A DNA stretch of 64,000 bases from NCBI GenBank assembly GCA_017538795.1, contig JAFYIE010000047.1, positions 1-64,000 on the forward strand, in the 5' to 3' direction. Source of the stretch: Bacteroidales bacterium (GTDB lineage Bacteria; Bacteroidota; Bacteroidia; Bacteroidales; F082). The translations under genes and the position numbers were made by a program. The number at the start of each line of letters is the position of its first letter. Position 1 is the stretch's first letter. Positions 24,198 to 32,965 of this stretch are shown here, in pieces. The notes beneath the pieces were generated by a model. It had not been told where the DNA came from and did not search any database. It saw only the letters and a list, made by a program, of their open reading frames with translations.

Positions 24198-25991
24198 TTA
24201 TTCCGCGGAAATCTCTTTCAGCATCGCCTGATAAGTAGTAAAGACATTGGCGCGCGAGATGTAGCCGAGATATTTACCGTCGTCGATAATCGGGATGTTG
24301 TATTTGCGCGATTCCTCGAATTTCTTCACCACGCTCTCCATCGACTCTTCCGGATTTATAATGTAATCGGGATACACCATGATTTTCTCGATAGAAGTGT
24401 CGTAGATGCTTGTGTCGAACATATATTTTCGCACGTCGTCGAAGAGGATATGGCCTTTGAAATCGCCGTTTTCAGCCACCACCGGGAAGATGTTTCTCGA
24501 CGATGACGCTATGATTGGAATCAGATCGCCCAAGGTTTGATCAGGACGTATGCTGATGAAGTTAGTCTCGATTAAGTGATTGGTAGTCATCATACTAAGG
24601 ATGGTTTCGTCCTTGTTGAACGACACCTTCACGCCTTTTTCAGCTATGCTGCGAGTGTAAATCGACTCCTTGAAGAAGATTCTGTTGATGGCAAGCGAGA
24701 GTGCCGCAACAATCATCAGCGGAACCATCAAAGAGTAGCCGTTGGTTATTTCCGCGATGAGGAAGATGCCCGTCAGTGGGGCATGCAACATGGCTGCCAC
24801 CAAACCACTCATGCCTACGAGAGCGAACTTCGAGACATCGAGGTTGCCCATCCCCAAATTATTGATAATCAACGCGTAAACCATCCCAGTCATGGCACCG
24901 AGGAACAGAGCGGGTGCAAAGGTGCCTCCCACACCGCCTGCAGCAAATGTGAAAGAGGTGGCGAACGCCTTGCATAATATTATCACCACGAAAATCAAGA
25001 TCATCAACCAGATGTTGTCGGTGAACGGCTCGAAAACCGTGTTTAACAGAATCAGATCCGACTTGCCATTCAGCGCCGCGTTGATGGTCTCGTAACCTTC
25101 GCCATACAACGACGGGAACACAAAGATGAGCGCACCCAGTCCCAACGACGCGAAGACAAAGCGTTTCCAAGGGTTTTCAATCTTTCGAAACTTCTTGTCG
25201 ACATCGAAATAAACCTTCATAAAATAAGCTGAAACAAGTCCGACCACAACGCCTAAACCCACGTAATACAATGAGTTGGATGGGATGAACGACTCAGCGA
25301 TAGTTATTTCATATTCGAGGGCTCTTCCAAGAAGATAATATGAGGTGAGGATGGCCACAAAAGCCGAAATGATAATCGGGACGAGAGCCGTCATGGAGAT
25401 GTCGATCATGAAGACCTCCATGGCGAAGACCACGCCGGTAATAGGAGCCTGGAAGATGGCAGCGAGTGCCGAGGCGCCGCCCATACCTATCAACACATTG
25501 ATTTGCTTCTGGTTAAGCTTCAAAAGTTGCCCTATGTTTGAACCAATAGAGCCGCCTGTCGACACCGACGGACCTTCCAATCCGACAGAACCGCCGAAGC
25601 CGACCGTCAACGCACTGGTGATGATCGACGAGAAGGTGGTGTAAGGCCGCACTATGCCTTTGTTGCGCGACAGAGCATATAAAAGTCCTGGTATTCCATG
25701 CCCCACCTCGCGCTTGATAATAAATCGTATTACTATGATTGTCAATAAGATACCTATTGCAGGCAAGACAAAAAACATCAGGTCTAAATTGCTGTCGAGC
25801 GTCCTGATGTAAAAAAACAGGTCGCGAATCGAATGTGTGAAGAATTTGATCAAAACAGCGGCGAGACCGGCTAAAAATCCTGTGGGGATAGCCAAAATCA
25901 TCATGAACTGTCGGTCGGACAAATGCGCTAACCGCCACTTGTTCAATGACTTAAAAAATAATTTCGCTCGTGTCTTCAATCTAAAACTCAT
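24198..25991 (-). CDS. ClC-family chloride channel/transporter with CBS domains
   Basis: The 597-residue protein has the three ClC filter motifs: GHGIPG (97-102, usual GSGIP), GLEGP (137-141, with gating Glu139 kept) and GGVGGTFAPALFLG. It then has the last helices and a C-terminal CBS pair (about 465-590, ending GKYLGYISRANVF). The Glu in GLEGP and the prokaryotic build suggest proton-coupled or gated chloride (or other anion) transport at the inner membrane. The His in GHGIP replaces the Ser of CLC-ec1, so anion preference may differ. A -7 box lies only 5 nt upstream of the ATG. Confidence 0.93.
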   Translation of the reverse strand: MSFRLKTRAKLFFKSLNKWRLAHLSDRQFMMILAIPTGFLAGLAAVLIKFFTHSIRDLFFYIRTLDSNLDLMFFVLPAIGILLTIIVIRFIIKREVGHGIPGLLYALSRNKGIVRPYTTFSSIITSALTVGFGGSVGLEGPSVSTGGSIGSNIGQLLKLNQKQINVLIGMGGASALAAIFQAPITGVVFAMEVFMIDISMTALVPIIISAFVAILTSYYLLGRALEYEITIAESFIPSNSLYYVGLGVVVGLVSAYFMKVYFDVDKKFRKIENPWKRFVFASLGLGALIFVFPSLYGEGYETINAALNGKSDLILLNTVFEPFTDNIWLMILIFVVIILCKAFATSFTFAAGGVGGTFAPALFLGAMTGMVYALIINNLGMGNLDVSKFALVGMSGLVAAMLHAPLTGIFLIAEITNGYSLMVPLMIVAALSLAINRIFFKESIYTRSIAEKGVKVSFNKDETILSMMTTNHLIETNFISIRPDQTLGDLIPIIASSSRNIFPVVAENGDFKGHILFDDVRKYMFDTSIYDTSIEKIMVYPDYIINPEESMESVVKKFEESRKYNIPIIDDGKYLGYISRANVFTTYQAMLKEISAE

Positions 25992-25995
25992 ACCG

Positions 25996-26003
25996 CAAAA
26001 ATA
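25996..26003 (-). promoter_or_regulatory. -7 box upstream of the ClC gene
   Basis: TATTTTTG on the minus strand, with its 3' end 5 nt before the ATG, which would leave almost no leader. Confidence 0.45.
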
Positions 26004-26048
26004 AAAAATGAATTTTTATATTGAATGTTTTTTTTCAAAAATTTTGAT

Positions 26049-26056
26049 TATTTTTG
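26049..26056 (+). promoter_or_regulatory. -7 box of the exonuclease III gene
   Basis: TATTTTTG, 18 nt before the ATG at 26074. Confidence 0.5.
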
Positions 26057-26073
26057 CATTGTGAATTAATGGC

Positions 26074-26835
26074 ATGCGAATAATCAGCTATAACGTGAAC
26101 GGAATCAGGGCGGCAATCGCAAAAGGATTGCTCGAGTGGCTTGACACTGTCTCGCCGGATGTCGTTTGTTTTCAAGAACTTAAAGCAACACCCGATCAGA
26201 TTCCGGTGATGGAGATTGAGGCGATGGGATATCACTGCTATTGGTTCTCGGCTCAGAAAAAAGGCTACAGCGGAGTTGGTATTCTCACAAAAAAAGAGCC
26301 CGACAGCGTAGTTTTTGGCATGAACAACAAGAAATATGACGACGAAGGGCGTTTTTTGAGAGCTGATTTCGGCGATCTGTCGGTGGTGAGCGTGTATCAT
26401 CCTTCGGGCACTACAGGTGAAGAACGTCAGGATTTCAAGATGGAATGGCTCGATTTCTTCAGAAAATACGTCAACGAGCTGAGGAAAACGCGTCCAAACC
26501 TTGTGCTTTCGGGCGATTACAACATCTGCCACGAGGCTATCGACATCCACGACCCGATTCGTAACGCCACAAGCTCAGGCTTCTTGCCGGAGGAACGCCA
26601 ATGGTTCACCGACTTCCTCAGCGACGGCTACATCGACAGTTTCCGTCATCTCTGTAAAGAGCCAAACCACTATTCCTGGTGGAGCTATAGAGCCAACGCA
26701 AGAGCCAACAACAAAGGCTGGCGCATTGATTATCATATAGTTACCGATTCGTTAAAAGAAAAATTAGTTAATGCGGCGATAATGCCGGAGGCACAACATT
26801 CCGACCATTGCCCTATTTTGGTTGAAATAAAATAA
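26074..26835 (+). CDS. xth: Exodeoxyribonuclease III (AP endonuclease)
   Basis: The 253-residue protein matches the ExoIII/APE1 family: SYNVNGIRAA (metal Asn), CFQELKATPDQ (metal Glu), GVGILTKKEP, YHPSG, LSGDYNICHEAIDIHDP (catalytic Asp/Asn), GWRIDYHIV and the final HSDHCPI (catalytic Asp-His). It cuts abasic sites and resects 3' ends in base-excision repair. It is the first of a plus-strand trio with the VanX-like and mnmA genes, 9 nt before the next start. Confidence 0.97.
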   Translation: MRIISYNVNGIRAAIAKGLLEWLDTVSPDVVCFQELKATPDQIPVMEIEAMGYHCYWFSAQKKGYSGVGILTKKEPDSVVFGMNNKKYDDEGRFLRADFGDLSVVSVYHPSGTTGEERQDFKMEWLDFFRKYVNELRKTRPNLVLSGDYNICHEAIDIHDPIRNATSSGFLPEERQWFTDFLSDGYIDSFRHLCKEPNHYSWWSYRANARANNKGWRIDYHIVTDSLKEKLVNAAIMPEAQHSDHCPILVEIK

Positions 26836-26844
26836 AATTAAGAT

Positions 26845-27723
26845 ATGTTAGATCAAATAATCACTTGGATTGAAAAACACAAGCAGTTCTTCATCGACAA
26901 CATCCCGAACTTCATCATCGGTGGTATTGTTTTAATATTCCTGATTTGGATAATTTGGTATTTCAAATCGAAGAGAAGAAGAAGACATTTCAGATTCCAT
27001 TGGCATCATATGACATATGCCCTTGGCTTGAGAAAGATCATGTCGAGACGCTATGTAGGCAAGGTTCACGTGCACGAATGCTTCGACCCGCTCGTCGACT
27101 TCCTGCCGCACAAGCATATCATTTTCAATAAAGAAACACTCGAAGAGCCTATTCTCGTCAGAAAAGAGGTGCTTTTCAAACTTTATAGAATCGCCGACAA
27201 GCTTCCAGAGGGCGTAAACCTCAAGATTTACAAGGTTTTCCTTTCAAGAATCAAGATGAACGAGGCTTTTGAGGCTGCCATCGCAGAGGTGTCGAAAGAC
27301 AAGCCAGGCATCGGTCGTCACGAGGCCATCGTGCTCGCGAAATACATCAGCGACGACCCGAAAGGCAGTCTGGGCGGACATGAGACAGGCGGTGCCGTCG
27401 ACGTGGCGTTGTGCGACGACAATGGCGTTGACTTCAACTACGGCACCAAGTTCCACGAATACAACGACTCCACATTCACCTACAGCAGCCATATCACCAA
27501 GGAACAGAGGAAAAACCGTAAGAATCTTGTCAAACTCATGAAGAAACAAGACTTCGTCAACTTCCCTGGTGAATGGTGGCATTTCTCATACGGCGACCGC
27601 ATGTGGGCAGCCTACAAAGGCAAGCGCGACGGTGGTATCTACGGCTCGGCAGAGACCGAGATGGGCGGCAAATACGGCTTCACCATCCCTGTCAACAGAA
27701 CCATCTACGAGAGACGTAAATAA
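26845..27723 (+). CDS. Membrane-anchored D-Ala-D-Ala dipeptidase-like (M15D/VanX) peptidase
   Basis: The 292-residue protein has one N-terminal membrane segment (about 22-40, followed by KSKRRRR). Its soluble domain contains GGHETGGAVDVAL (zinc ligands His179 and Asp186) and EWWHFSYGDR (catalytic Glu243, ligand His246), the SxHxxGxAxD and ExxH signature of M15 peptidases. Family members trim D-Ala-D-Ala or peptidoglycan peptides. The RRRR stop-transfer at the C-terminal side of the membrane segment suggests the domain may face the cytoplasm, where VanX acts; this is inference. It overlaps mnmA by one base (TAATG). Confidence 0.85.
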   Translation: MLDQIITWIEKHKQFFIDNIPNFIIGGIVLIFLIWIIWYFKSKRRRRHFRFHWHHMTYALGLRKIMSRRYVGKVHVHECFDPLVDFLPHKHIIFNKETLEEPILVRKEVLFKLYRIADKLPEGVNLKIYKVFLSRIKMNEAFEAAIAEVSKDKPGIGRHEAIVLAKYISDDPKGSLGGHETGGAVDVALCDDNGVDFNYGTKFHEYNDSTFTYSSHITKEQRKNRKNLVKLMKKQDFVNFPGEWWHFSYGDRMWAAYKGKRDGGIYGSAETEMGGKYGFTIPVNRTIYERRK

Positions 27724-28784
27724 TGGAGATAGCAGCGTTAGTCTCAGGCGGCGTCGACAGCTCCGTGATAGTGCCTCTCCTCAAGGAGCAAGGCTTTGAT
27801 CCTCATATCTTTTACATCAAGATAGGCCTCGAAGGCAAGGAAGACCTCATGGACTGTCCTGCCGAGGAAGATATTGAGATAACGACGTTCATCGCCCGAA
27901 AATACGGCTGCAAGTTCGACATCATCGATCTTCAGAAGGAATACTACGACCGTGTGGCGCGCTACACCATGGAGTCGGTACGCAAAGGCTTGACGCCCAA
28001 CCCCGACGTGATGTGTAACCGTTTCATCAAATTCGGCGCCTTCGAAGAAAAGGCAGGCTATCAGTTTGACCGCATTGCCACGGGACATTACGCCCAGCAA
28101 TGGGTTGACGCTGAAGGAGTTGCATGGCTTGGAACGGCTGTTGACACGTTTAAAGACCAGACAGATTTCTTGGCGAGAATCACATATCAGCAGCTAAAAA
28201 AGGCGATGTTTCCAGTCGGAGGTATACCCAAGAGTGAGGTACGCGAGCTTGCGGAGAAGTACAAACTCCCGAGTGCGCAACGTCATGATTCTCAAGGCAT
28301 TTGCTTCCTTGGAAAAATCAACTACAACGACTATATCCGCGAATACGTAGGCGAGAAAGAAGGCGACATTATAGAACTCGAGACCGGCAAGAAGCTTGGC
28401 AAGCACAAAGGATTTTGGTTCCACACCATCGGTCAAAGAAAAGGCCTCAGCTTAGGCGGCGGCCCTTGGTTTGTGGTGAAAAAAGACACCGGGCAGAACA
28501 TCGTTTATGTGTCGCAAGGCTACGATCCTGAAGCGCAATACACCAATATCATTGAGCTTGTCGACGTGCAGGCGATGAATCCTGTCATTAAGTTTAATGA
28601 AGGCCAAAAAATCAGATATAAAATCCGTCATCAGCCTGAGTTCAGGACTGGTACGCTCAGCGTCACCGAAAGAGGTCTGAAAATCAACTCCGACGTGATG
28701 ATTTCAGGCGTCGCCAGCGGGCAGTTCGGAACTATTTATCATGAGTGTGAGCCGGTGGTTTTAGGCAGCGGCGTTATAGAATAA
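27723..28784 (+). CDS. mnmA: tRNA-specific 2-thiouridylase MnmA
   Basis: The 353-residue protein begins with the PP-loop LVSGGVDSS (residues 7-14) and has NPDVMCNRFIKFG with Cys98, ATGHYAQ, and RHDSQGICFLGKI with Cys194. The two cysteines are the catalytic pair that moves sulfur to U34 of Lys, Glu and Gln tRNAs. The C-terminal part (HTIGQRKGLSLGGGPWFVV) is the tRNA-binding barrel. Translation is coupled to the VanX-like gene (TAATG), and a terminator follows directly. Confidence 0.97.
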   Translation: MEIAALVSGGVDSSVIVPLLKEQGFDPHIFYIKIGLEGKEDLMDCPAEEDIEITTFIARKYGCKFDIIDLQKEYYDRVARYTMESVRKGLTPNPDVMCNRFIKFGAFEEKAGYQFDRIATGHYAQQWVDAEGVAWLGTAVDTFKDQTDFLARITYQQLKKAMFPVGGIPKSEVRELAEKYKLPSAQRHDSQGICFLGKINYNDYIREYVGEKEGDIIELETGKKLGKHKGFWFHTIGQRKGLSLGGGPWFVVKKDTGQNIVYVSQGYDPEAQYTNIIELVDVQAMNPVIKFNEGQKIRYKIRHQPEFRTGTLSVTERGLKINSDVMISGVASGQFGTIYHECEPVVLGSGVIE

Positions 28785-28815
28785 AAAAATGGGAACGAAA
28801 TCGCTCCCATTTTTC
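28785..28815 (+). terminator. Rho-independent terminator after mnmA
   Basis: AAAAATGGGAACG pairs with CGCTCCCATTTTT (one mismatch) and ends in a T run. The A/T symmetry lets it serve the convergent EF-G-like gene as well. Confidence 0.85.
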
Positions 28816-28837
28816 ATTTTCAATTCCAGATTCAGAA

Positions 28838-30973
28838 TTAATCCTCGTCTTTCTTCGATTCCTCGTAAGCCTTCAACAGCTTGGTCTGGACATCGGCTGG
28901 AACCTGTGCATATTCTGCATATTCCATTGTGAATGAACCACGACCTGAGGTGAGTGAGCTGAGCGATGTTGAATATTTATCCATCTCTGCGAGCGGCACT
29001 CTTGCGCGAATGATCTGGTAATTTCTGTCTGAATCCATTCCCATGATGATGGCGCGACGACCCTGGAGGTCAGTGTTGACAGCACCCATCATATCTTCTG
29101 GCATGCGGACTGTGAGATCGTAGATAGGTTCCATGATCTTAGGACCTGCTGCCTTGAATGCGATTGAGAATGCCATACGACCAGCGATCTTGAATGCCAT
29201 TTCGTTTGAATCGACCGGGTGCATCTTACCATCGTAAACGTAGACGATGATATCACGTGCGTATGAACCTGTAAGAGGACCTTCTTCGAGGCGTTCATTG
29301 ATACCTTTCAAGATAGCCGGCATGAAACGTGCGTCGATAGCACCACCGACGATGCAGTTCTTGAAGATGAGCTTACCGCCCCATGGGAGGTCGTACTCCT
29401 GAGTATCACGAACCTGGAGGTCTGTAGGATCGGTGTAGCCTTCGTAGTAAGGAGCCAAGCGCATGTGAACCTCACCGAACTGACCTGAACCACCTGACTG
29501 TTTCTTGTGGCGGTAGTCGCCATTAGCAGCCTTTGTAATGGTCTCTCTGTAAGGAATCTTAGGTGATGCGAACTCAACAGCGATCTTGTGGACGTTGTCA
29601 AGGTACCATTTGATTGTGTTGAGGTGATATTCACCCTGGCACTGGAGGATATTTTGTTTCAACTCGCGTGACATACCTGTGATGATTGTCGGGTCTGTCT
29701 TGTGCATATCGTTGAGGATACCGCCGAGTTTCTCATCTTCCTGTGAGTTGACAGCCTTGATGGCGATTGAGAAGATAGGTGTCGGGAACTTGATTGCCGG
29801 GAATGCAGCCTCAGCAGCTTTTGCGTCGACGAGTGTATCGCAAACGCGGACATCTTTCAACTTGATTGTCGAGATGATATCGCCAGCGCATGCTTTCTCG
29901 ACTCTCTCACGGTTCTTACCGTTTGAAACGAGGATCTGTGAGATACGCTCTTTATTGCCTGTACGTGGATTGACGAGGTCCTGAGCCTCTGTCACTGTAC
30001 CGCCGTAGATACGTGCCATAGCGACATCACCAACGTTCTGCTCGTTAGAAATCTTGAAGAAGAACATTGCTGTAGGCTCGCTCACGCTGTTGTGGAACTC
30101 TGTGCCGTTTTCAGCTTTGATAGGAGCAACGTGTGCCGGTGATGGGCAAGCGTTGACGATGAACTCGAGAAGACGTGTCACACCTGCACCGCTCTTTGCT
30201 GCACCGCAGATGACAGGGAACATCTCGCGTTTTGCGATACCCATGCGGATACCTTTTTCCATATCTTCCTCTGAAAGTGTACCTTCGTCGAAGAATTTCT
30301 CCATCAATGCGTCGTCACCTTCTGCTGCGTGCTCGATGAGTTCGTTGTGAAGCTCTTCAGCTTTGTCGGCCAAGTTAGCAGGGATGTCCTGAACCTCAGG
30401 AGCACCGTTGCCGTTCTTGAAAACGAGCATCTTCTTCATGATAAGGTCGATGACAGCGTTGAAGCCTTCGCCAGCGTTCACTGGGAACTGGATTGGAGTG
30501 ACCTTATCGCCGAAGTATTCTTTCAACTGATGAATTGTGTCGTCGAAGTTAGCGTTGTTGTGGTCGAGCTGGTTCATAAAGAACACGACTGGCTTGTTGG
30601 TGTTAGCAGCGTGTTTCCATGCGTTTTCTGTTGTGGCCTCAACACCTGACTGTGAGTTGACTGTGAACACAGCTGTGTCGGCAGCGGTCAGACAAGCGAC
30701 GATATCGCCAGAGAAATCGCTAAAGCCAGGAGTATCCAAGATATTGATTTTCTTGTCGTTAAAGATTGTGTAGCACAAGCTAGCGTTAACAGAGATACCG
30801 CGCTCCATTTCGATCGGGCGGTAGTCTGACACTGTGTTTTTACTGGTAGTGTCACCTTTTCTGTTGATGAGCTTGCCTTCGAAAATCATGTTTTCGGCAA
30901 GCGTGGTCTTTCCGGATTTAGCAGCTCCAATGAGAGCTATGTTACGGATGTCGTCTGTCTGAAATACCTTCAT
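28838..30973 (-). CDS. Elongation factor G-like protein (EF-G2) lacking the catalytic His
   Basis: The 711-residue protein has all EF-G domains but a variant GTPase site. G1 is GAAKSGKTT (16-24), switch I reads ERGIS instead of RGIT, G3 is DTPGFSDF (80-87) where EF-G has DTPGHVDF, so the catalytic His is Phe84, and G4 is NQLD (134-137) instead of NKxD. EF-G paralogues of this kind in Bacteroides (EF-G2) are reported to support translation in starvation without GTP hydrolysis; the substitutions here are consistent with that. It is a single-gene unit with its own promoter, about 47 nt upstream. Confidence 0.92.
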   Translation of the reverse strand: MKVFQTDDIRNIALIGAAKSGKTTLAENMIFEGKLINRKGDTTSKNTVSDYRPIEMERGISVNASLCYTIFNDKKINILDTPGFSDFSGDIVACLTAADTAVFTVNSQSGVEATTENAWKHAANTNKPVVFFMNQLDHNNANFDDTIHQLKEYFGDKVTPIQFPVNAGEGFNAVIDLIMKKMLVFKNGNGAPEVQDIPANLADKAEELHNELIEHAAEGDDALMEKFFDEGTLSEEDMEKGIRMGIAKREMFPVICGAAKSGAGVTRLLEFIVNACPSPAHVAPIKAENGTEFHNSVSEPTAMFFFKISNEQNVGDVAMARIYGGTVTEAQDLVNPRTGNKERISQILVSNGKNRERVEKACAGDIISTIKLKDVRVCDTLVDAKAAEAAFPAIKFPTPIFSIAIKAVNSQEDEKLGGILNDMHKTDPTIITGMSRELKQNILQCQGEYHLNTIKWYLDNVHKIAVEFASPKIPYRETITKAANGDYRHKKQSGGSGQFGEVHMRLAPYYEGYTDPTDLQVRDTQEYDLPWGGKLIFKNCIVGGAIDARFMPAILKGINERLEEGPLTGSYARDIIVYVYDGKMHPVDSNEMAFKIAGRMAFSIAFKAAGPKIMEPIYDLTVRMPEDMMGAVNTDLQGRRAIIMGMDSDRNYQIIRARVPLAEMDKYSTSLSSLTSGRGSFTMEYAEYAQVPADVQTKLLKAYEESKKDED

Positions 30974-31019
30974 TTTATCTAAATTCTATATTTATTAATA
31001 CTTTTTTTCAATGTGGCTG

Positions 31020-31027
31020 CAAAAGTA
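31020..31027 (-). promoter_or_regulatory. -7 box of the EF-G-like gene
   Basis: TACTTTTG on the minus strand, 47 nt upstream of the ATG and just past the adenosine kinase stop. Confidence 0.5.
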
Positions 31028-31037
31028 CAAAAAAAAT

Positions 31038-32012
31038 CTATACCAATTTAAAATAATCAAGAATTATTTTTTCCCATTGATTATCATTCAGTTTAGCGCC
31101 CATCACTTGGATGACATTTCCAGCGAGGCAAGTGCCTAATTCGCCACTCTTTTTGAGGTCGTAGCCTTTGATAAGTCCTGCCATAAATCCGGCGGCGTAC
31201 ATGTCTCCCGCTCCTGTAGTATCAATGACATTAACTTTGTTACATCCTACAGTCACTTTTTCGTTGCCGCGCTTGATCATAGAGCCTTTGCTTCCGACTT
31301 TAACAACAGCAATTTCGCAATGTTTTCCGATGAATTCGAGAGCTTCTTCTGGGGTGCTCTGTGTCAATGCCTTAGCCTCTTCCTCGTTGGCAAAAACGAT
31401 GTCGATTTGAGGCAAAAGTTCAACCAAAAACTCGCGGTTTTCCTCAACGACATTGTATGAAGCGAGGTCCAAAACCACCTTGCAGCCAGCTTGTTTTGCA
31501 AGCTCAATTGCCTTCTTGAAAAGTGGACGGTTTGCGATTAGATAACCCTCAACGTAGCAATAATCCCAGCCTTTGAAAATGTCCAAGGTGAGATGGCTGT
31601 CGCTCAGCAAAACCGCTGCTCCGAGGTGAGTCGCAAACGTTCTTTCACCATCTGGAGAGATGATTGCCTGTGCTATGCCTGAAGGCACATCGCCGTGGAA
31701 CATTATCGGCTTCACACCAACAGATTTCATGGCATCGTCGAAGAACTTTCCGACCTTGTCGTTGCCGGTAAAGCCTATAAATCCGGCCTCTACACCGCAC
31801 TTTGCCAATCCGTGAATTGTATTTGCTGCCGAGCCGCCTGGAGCCATCGAGTTTTCGAACTTTTCGAGTGACTTTGCAACCTTGGCTGATGTTTTTTCAT
31901 CAACAAGCTGCATGGAGCCCTTCGGCAGTCCCAACTCATTGAGAATGTTGTCGTTATCAATTCTCGTCAAGATATCAACGAGAGCGTTTCCAATACCTAA
32001 TACTGTTTTCAT
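31038..32012 (-). CDS. PfkB-family adenosine kinase-like protein
   Basis: The 324-residue protein has the ribokinase fold landmarks: GIGNALVDILTRID at the start, GGSAANTIHGLAKCG (substrate-binding Gly-Gly motif), a central NEEEAKALT, and the C-terminal anion-hole/catalytic motif DTTGAGDMYAAGF. The GSMQLVD and GGSAANT segments are those of adenosine kinases rather than ribokinase or fructokinase, so phosphorylation of adenosine to AMP is the best guess. It sits between tRNA-Asn and the EF-G-like gene on the same strand. Confidence 0.88.
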   Translation of the reverse strand: MKTVLGIGNALVDILTRIDNDNILNELGLPKGSMQLVDEKTSAKVAKSLEKFENSMAPGGSAANTIHGLAKCGVEAGFIGFTGNDKVGKFFDDAMKSVGVKPIMFHGDVPSGIAQAIISPDGERTFATHLGAAVLLSDSHLTLDIFKGWDYCYVEGYLIANRPLFKKAIELAKQAGCKVVLDLASYNVVEENREFLVELLPQIDIVFANEEEAKALTQSTPEEALEFIGKHCEIAVVKVGSKGSMIKRGNEKVTVGCNKVNVIDTTGAGDMYAAGFMAGLIKGYDLKKSGELGTCLAGNVIQVMGAKLNDNQWEKIILDYFKLV

Positions 32013-32109
32013 ACTGATAGAGTTAAAAAAAAGAATGAACGCCTGTTGGTATCCATTCTCTCAATTAATAACATGAAACATAAAAAATTACACTTTGTAA
32101 TCTCTCTTG

Positions 32110-32183
32110 CGCCCCCTTCAGGACTTGAACCTGAGACCCCCTGATTAACAGTCAGATGCTCTAACCAACTGAGCTAAGGAGGC
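32110..32183 (-). tRNA. tRNA-Asn (anticodon GTT)
   Basis: The minus strand folds as a cloverleaf. The acceptor pairs GCCTCCT with AGGGGGC (one G-T pair), the anticodon stem CTGA/TCAG encloses the loop with GTT, and the T arm pairs CTCAGG with CCTGAA around TTCAAGT. CCA is not encoded. Confidence 0.95.
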
Positions 32184-32211
32184 TAACAACGGTTTTCTCC
32201 GTTTGCGAGTG

Positions 32212-32245
32212 CAAAAGTACGACGTTTTTCAATACGAGCGACAAA
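32212..32245 (-). promoter_or_regulatory. Promoter of tRNA-Asn
   Basis: TTTG (32242-32245) and TACTTTTG (32212-32219) on the minus strand, 22 nt apart, 28 nt before the tRNA 5' end. The same spacing is seen at tRNA-Gln. Confidence 0.65.
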
Positions 32246-32298
32246 AATTTGAAGATATTTTTGAAAAAATTTTTATATTGTTGAAAATCAATATATTA

Positions 32299-32889
32299 TC
32301 ATTCAAAAACAGTGTGCCAAAGTATGGAAATATCGCGCCAGACAGACCAATTTTCACAATATTCTTTATTGATTTTCACTTTGTCGGGCCAAATCACTTC
32401 GTCGTTATACTTTTTCGGATCGTCTTGTTGCGCCAAAATCTTCTCTTCATGACGGTATTTTATCGAGGCTGGACCCGTCAAACCGGGACGCATTTTCAAA
32501 ATGATTCTGTCGTCACCTTCAAGCTTGTCGGCGTAACCAGGCACATCAGGGCGAGGGCCAACAAAACTCATGTCACCTATTAATATATTAATCAGCTCCA
32601 AAAACGTATCCACCTTACTTTCGCGTAGCCATCGGCCAAATGGCAAAATCCTTTCATCATCGGCAACGGTCACCGAGCCGCCAATCTCAGAATTATCAGC
32701 CAGCGTCCTGATTTTGAAGATTCTGAACAGCTTTCCGCCTTTGCCAACCCTCACCTGCCGATACAAAAAATCACCTTTGGGCATTCTGATTTTATGGATA
32801 ATATAAATCACCAAAATAAACGGCGACAACACCACCAACCCGATTAAGGAAAAAATTCGATCAAAAATATATTTTATTATCATATTCAT
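32299..32889 (-). CDS. Initiating sugar-phosphate (undecaprenyl-phosphate) transferase
   Basis: From ATG 32887-32889 the protein has 196 residues (the preceding TTG is unlikely). One hydrophobic helix (IFSLIGLVVLSPFILVIYII) is followed by the polyprenyl-phosphate hexose-1-phosphate transferase domain: YRQVRVGKGGKLFRIFKIRT, LPFGRWLRESKVDTFLELINI, MSFVGPRPDVPGY and MRPGLTGPASI. It is the short monotopic (PglC-like) form that loads the first sugar phosphate onto the lipid carrier at the inner membrane. It is last in the minus-strand operon of glycan assembly genes starting at 38.9 kb. Confidence 0.92.
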   Translation of the reverse strand: MNMIIKYIFDRIFSLIGLVVLSPFILVIYIIHKIRMPKGDFLYRQVRVGKGGKLFRIFKIRTLADNSEIGGSVTVADDERILPFGRWLRESKVDTFLELINILIGDMSFVGPRPDVPGYADKLEGDDRIILKMRPGLTGPASIKYRHEEKILAQQDDPKKYNDEVIWPDKVKINKEYCENWSVWRDISILWHTVFE

Positions 32890-32895
32890 CAATTT

Positions 32896-32965
32896 TAGCC
32901 ATTAGGTTTTAGCCATTAGCCATTAGAATCTAGCCCGCTAATGGCTAGTAGCTAATGGCTTTGAT
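32896..32965. repeat. GCCATTAG/CTAATGGC inverted-repeat cluster
   Basis: Three TAGCCATTAG-type copies (32897-32928) face two CTAATGGCT copies (32937-32960), forming an imperfect hairpin. The stop codon of the upstream gene (32952-32954) lies inside it. Confidence 0.8.
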
